Part shown: in pieces, positions 6,296-8,415 of the stretch
Numbering within the stretch: the stretch's first letter is position 1
Layout: every line of letters starts with the position of its first letter
Source: Acidimicrobiales bacterium
GTDB lineage: Bacteria > Actinomycetota > Acidimicrobiia > Acidimicrobiales > SHLQ01
Assembly: GCA_013002375.1 (NCBI GenBank)
Contig: JABDJW010000356.1
Coordinates: 1 to 8,415, forward strand
DNA length: 8,415 nucleotides
Direction of reading: 5' to 3'
Notes under the pieces: generated by a model
Seen by the model: the letters and a program-made list of their open reading frames with translations, nothing else
Database searches by the model: none
What the model was told of the DNA's origin: nothing
Program-made: the position numbers and the translations under genes

Positions 6296-8329
6296 TCAGC
6301 CGGCCGCGGCGACCTCGACGAGGGTCTCGCTGTAGGCGACCCCGCCACCCCAATCGGTGAGGCCATCGTTGGTCAGCACGTTCACGCCGCCTTGGCCGGC
6401 ATGGTCGGCGCTCCACCACCCGAACGGCACCGCCACCACGCCAGGCCGAACGCGCTCGGACAGACGAGCGGGCAGATCGAGGCTGCCACGATCGTTGTAC
6501 ACCCGCACCGGGTCGCCCTCGGCGATGCCGCGCGCCGCGGCGTCATCGGCGTGGATCTCGCAGAAGGGGCCACCTTCGGCGGGGCCGTGCTTGGGCAGAT
6601 GGGTGTAGGACGAATTCAAGAACCGGGTGTGCTGTTTCGGGCTGAGCAGGGCGAGCGGAAAGCGCTCGGCCAGGTCGCTGTTCGGCCCCTCGATGGGCGG
6701 CGTGAAGGTTGGGAGCGCCGGCACGCCGTCGGCGGCAAACGCCGTGCTCACGAATTCGGCCCGACCGTCGACCCCACCGAAGCCACCCTCGGCGTACGGC
6801 AGGTGATCGTCGGGCAGCGGCAGCCGCATGAAGCCACGCCGCCGGAGTTCGGCGAGGTCGACGTCGGGCATCGCCGACGCCAGTAGGTCGCGATCGGATT
6901 CGAACAGCTCGGGTTCGGTGTAGCCCATCGCTCGAGCCAGCCGACGCCACAGTTCGGTGTTCGGCACGGCCCCGCCTTGCGGCGCGATGGCTGGCTCGTT
7001 CCAGCCCACGTACAGGTGCCCCCAGGACGGCACGACATCGACCTGTTCGAGCTGCGTGGTGGCGGGGAAAATCACATCGGCGAAGGCAGCCGTGTCGGTC
7101 ATGAACTGCTCGCTCACGACGACAAAGACATCGTCGCGGGCCAAGCCGGTGCGCCACGCATTCGCGTTCGGTTGCGTTACCACCGGGTTGCCGTTCCAGG
7201 CCATCACGGACTTGATCGGCGGATCGAGATCGGGATCGTTCAACATGCGCCCGAGATGGTTCATGTTGATGCCTCGCCGCGGGCCGGGAGCGAGATGGGG
7301 CGCATCGAAGGCGCCGAAATCGATCATCGAGTCGGCCCACGACCCCACGCTGCGGGCCAAGCCACCGCCGGGTTCTCGCCACGAGCCGGTGAGCAGCGGG
7401 AGGCAACCGAGGGCCCGGAAGAACATCGCCCCACCACTGTGATGCTCGGCACCGATGAGGGTCCGCAGCATTGCGGCTTTGGCCTGGCCATAGGCGGCGG
7501 CCAGGCGTTCGATCTCCGCGGGATCGAGACCACAGATGGCGCCCGCCCATTCCGGCGTGCACTCGGCGACGTGGGCTGCGAGCTGATCGAATCCAGTCGT
7601 GTAACGCTCGATGTAGTCGTGGTCGAGATGATCATCCCGAATCAGTACATGCATCATCGCCAGCATCAAGGCGACATCCGTGCCGGGTCGGGGCTGGATG
7701 AACCAATCGGCTGATTCGGCCGTGATGGTGCGGAGGGGGTCGATGACCACGATCGTGGCGCCGTTGGCCCGGGCCTTTTCGACGAACGGCCACAGATGCC
7801 GGTTGGTCAGGCGGGTGTTCGTCGCCCACAACACGACCAGATCACTGTGCACCACGTTGGCCGGGTCGGCGCCCTTGCCCGTGCCGTCGGTGACGACCGC
7901 ACCCCACCCGGCCGCGACCCCACAGACGCCGCCGGTCTTGCGGCTGGTGCCCATCTTGGCGAACAGCCGCTTGTCGAGAGAGCTCTCCTGGAGCAGGCCC
8001 TGGGTGCCCGCGTCCCACCAGAGGGCGATCGCCTCACCGCCGTAGGTGTCGATGGTCGCGTGCCACCGTTCGGCCACCAGGGCCAGCGCATCGTCCCACG
8101 ACGCGGCCTCGAAACCGCCGCTGCTTTTGATCAGCGGCGTGAGGATTCGATCCGGGCTGTACACCCGGTCGATGAACCGGTTGACCTTGGGGCACAGCTC
8201 GCCCTGGCTGTACGTGTGCTCCGCATTGCCTCGGAGCTTGACCGCGATGCCATCCTCGACGGTGGCGACCCACCCGCAGGTGTCCGGACAGTCGTGATGG
8301 CACGTGCCGAGCACGCTGGTTGACGCCAT
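6296..8329 (-). CDS. Molybdopterin-dependent oxidoreductase with [4Fe-4S] cluster (DMSO reductase superfamily)
   Basis: A 677-residue catalytic subunit. The N-terminal iron-sulfur domain has CHHDCPDTC (C10, C14, C18) and a fourth ligand in GELCPK (C46). The bis-MGD domains follow: KTGGVCGVAAG (131-141), where C136 is the likely molybdenum ligand; NGATIVVIDPLRT (189-201) and QPRPGTD (212-218), typical cofactor-binding loops; and FADVIFPATTQLEQVDVV (416-433). The C-terminal dinucleotide-binding domain covers about 557-673, with SPKQHTRFLNSSY (563-575) and YNDRGS (611-616). No twin-arginine signal is present, so the enzyme is cytoplasmic. No ferredoxin-like electron-transfer subunit lies beside it; the only neighbour is the four-helix protein downstream. 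The substrate cannot be deduced: formate dehydrogenase-like and sulfur or N-oxide reductase-like roles are all possible. GGAGG ends only 1 nt before the ATG, so the start may be leaderless. Confidence 0.93.
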   Translation of the reverse strand: MASTSVLGTCHHDCPDTCGWVATVEDGIAVKLRGNAEHTYSQGELCPKVNRFIDRVYSPDRILTPLIKSSGGFEAASWDDALALVAERWHATIDTYGGEAIALWWDAGTQGLLQESSLDKRLFAKMGTSRKTGGVCGVAAGWGAVVTDGTGKGADPANVVHSDLVVLWATNTRLTNRHLWPFVEKARANGATIVVIDPLRTITAESADWFIQPRPGTDVALMLAMMHVLIRDDHLDHDYIERYTTGFDQLAAHVAECTPEWAGAICGLDPAEIERLAAAYGQAKAAMLRTLIGAEHHSGGAMFFRALGCLPLLTGSWREPGGGLARSVGSWADSMIDFGAFDAPHLAPGPRRGINMNHLGRMLNDPDLDPPIKSVMAWNGNPVVTQPNANAWRTGLARDDVFVVVSEQFMTDTAAFADVIFPATTQLEQVDVVPSWGHLYVGWNEPAIAPQGGAVPNTELWRRLARAMGYTEPELFESDRDLLASAMPDVDLAELRRRGFMRLPLPDDHLPYAEGGFGGVDGRAEFVSTAFAADGVPALPTFTPPIEGPNSDLAERFPLALLSPKQHTRFLNSSYTHLPKHGPAEGGPFCEIHADDAAARGIAEGDPVRVYNDRGSLDLPARLSERVRPGVVAVPFGWWSADHAGQGGVNVLTNDGLTDWGGGVAYSETLVEVAAAG

Positions 8330-8336
8330 GCCTCCA

Positions 8337-8366
8337 AATCTACCGGCCCCAAGCCAATGGGGTCAG
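8337..8366 (-). promoter_or_regulatory. Candidate leaderless promoter of the molybdoenzyme gene
   Basis: On the minus strand, TAGATT (8337-8342) fits the actinobacterial -10 pattern TANNNT and ends exactly 7 nt before the ATG at 8329, the spacing expected when transcription begins at the start codon. CTGACC (8361-8366), 18 nt upstream, is a possible -35 element. The GGAGG at 8331-8335 is too close to the ATG to work well as a ribosome binding site, which favours a leaderless message. Confidence 0.4.
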
Positions 8367-8404
8367 GTCTACGTTGGACCCTGCGCGGCCCTGGGGTCAG
8401 GTCT
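8358..8404. repeat. Two direct copies of TGGGGTCAGGTCT, REP-like
   Basis: The same 13 nt occur at 8358-8370 and 8392-8404, 34 nt apart. Partly complementary segments lie between and around them: GGCCCC before the first copy can face GGGGTC, and GGACCC (8376-8381) can face GGGTC (8394-8398), giving small stem-loops. From memory, GGGGTCAGGTCT-type sequences are found in repetitive extragenic elements near IS200-like (RAYT) transposase genes in many environmental bacteria. No transposase is in the window; the element may continue past the right edge. Confidence 0.6.
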
Positions 8405-8415
8405 CAAAAGAACCC

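Noticed and set aside
6255..6419. N-terminal extension of the four-helix membrane protein to an upstream start at 6419
   Set aside because: The extra 55 residues are Arg-rich, overlap the molybdoenzyme coding end and lack any signal or domain; the ATG at 6254 directly precedes a membrane helix.
6392..8323. Several plus-strand open frames inside the molybdoenzyme gene
   Set aside because: All lie opposite a continuous 677-codon gene with complete cofactor motifs and none has a domain or start signal.

Overview
The window is GC-rich chromosomal DNA with Shine-Dalgarno-type starts, strongly GC-biased third codon positions and protein families (MMPL exporter, DUF1214, ECF sigma factor with ABC operon) typical of Actinomycetota. 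An Acidimicrobiia-like environmental actinobacterium is my best guess, but no rRNA or marker gene is present to prove it. No tRNA, rRNA, CRISPR array, complete insertion sequence or phage gene is visible. Coding density is very high and no stretch over 300 bases lacks a gene.

Layout, left to right. (1) On the minus strand, the first 208 codons of an MMPL/RND-family exporter run off the left edge. Its upstream region carries a perfect TetR-style dyad that overlaps the stop codon of the next gene. (2) 717-1844, minus: a soluble DUF1214 protein. (3) 1947-4035, minus: a tightly coupled three-gene operon, read from the right as an ECF sigma factor, a six-helix ABC-2-like permease with a basic cytoplasmic N-terminus, and an ABC ATPase. 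Both junctions are ATGA overlaps, and no separate anti-sigma gene is present. (4) 4036-4208: a divergent regulatory region containing several short dyads. (5) 4173 (or 4209)-5372, plus: a membrane fatty acid hydroxylase/sterol desaturase-family di-iron enzyme with a polyproline N-terminal tail. (6) 5388-5434: a perfect 16-bp stem hairpin between convergent genes, probably a bidirectional terminator. (7) 5439-6254, minus: a four-helix membrane protein I do not recognise, 41 nt downstream of (8) 6296-8329, minus: a cytoplasmic 677-residue molybdopterin oxidoreductase with an N-terminal [4Fe-4S] motif. (9) 8330-8415: a promoter region containing two copies of a 13-nt sequence that resembles REP-type repeats.

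How the genes may work together: the sigma/permease/ATPase set looks like a self-contained envelope-sensing or export module in which the permease could hold the sigma factor. The molybdoenzyme and the four-helix protein are probably co-transcribed and may form a redox pair, but the membrane protein has no obvious heme or quinone-site pattern. The MMPL gene looks locally repressed by a TetR-type regulator that lies outside the window. The clearest candidates for something undescribed are the permease as a built-in anti-sigma element and the orphan membrane partner of the molybdoenzyme.
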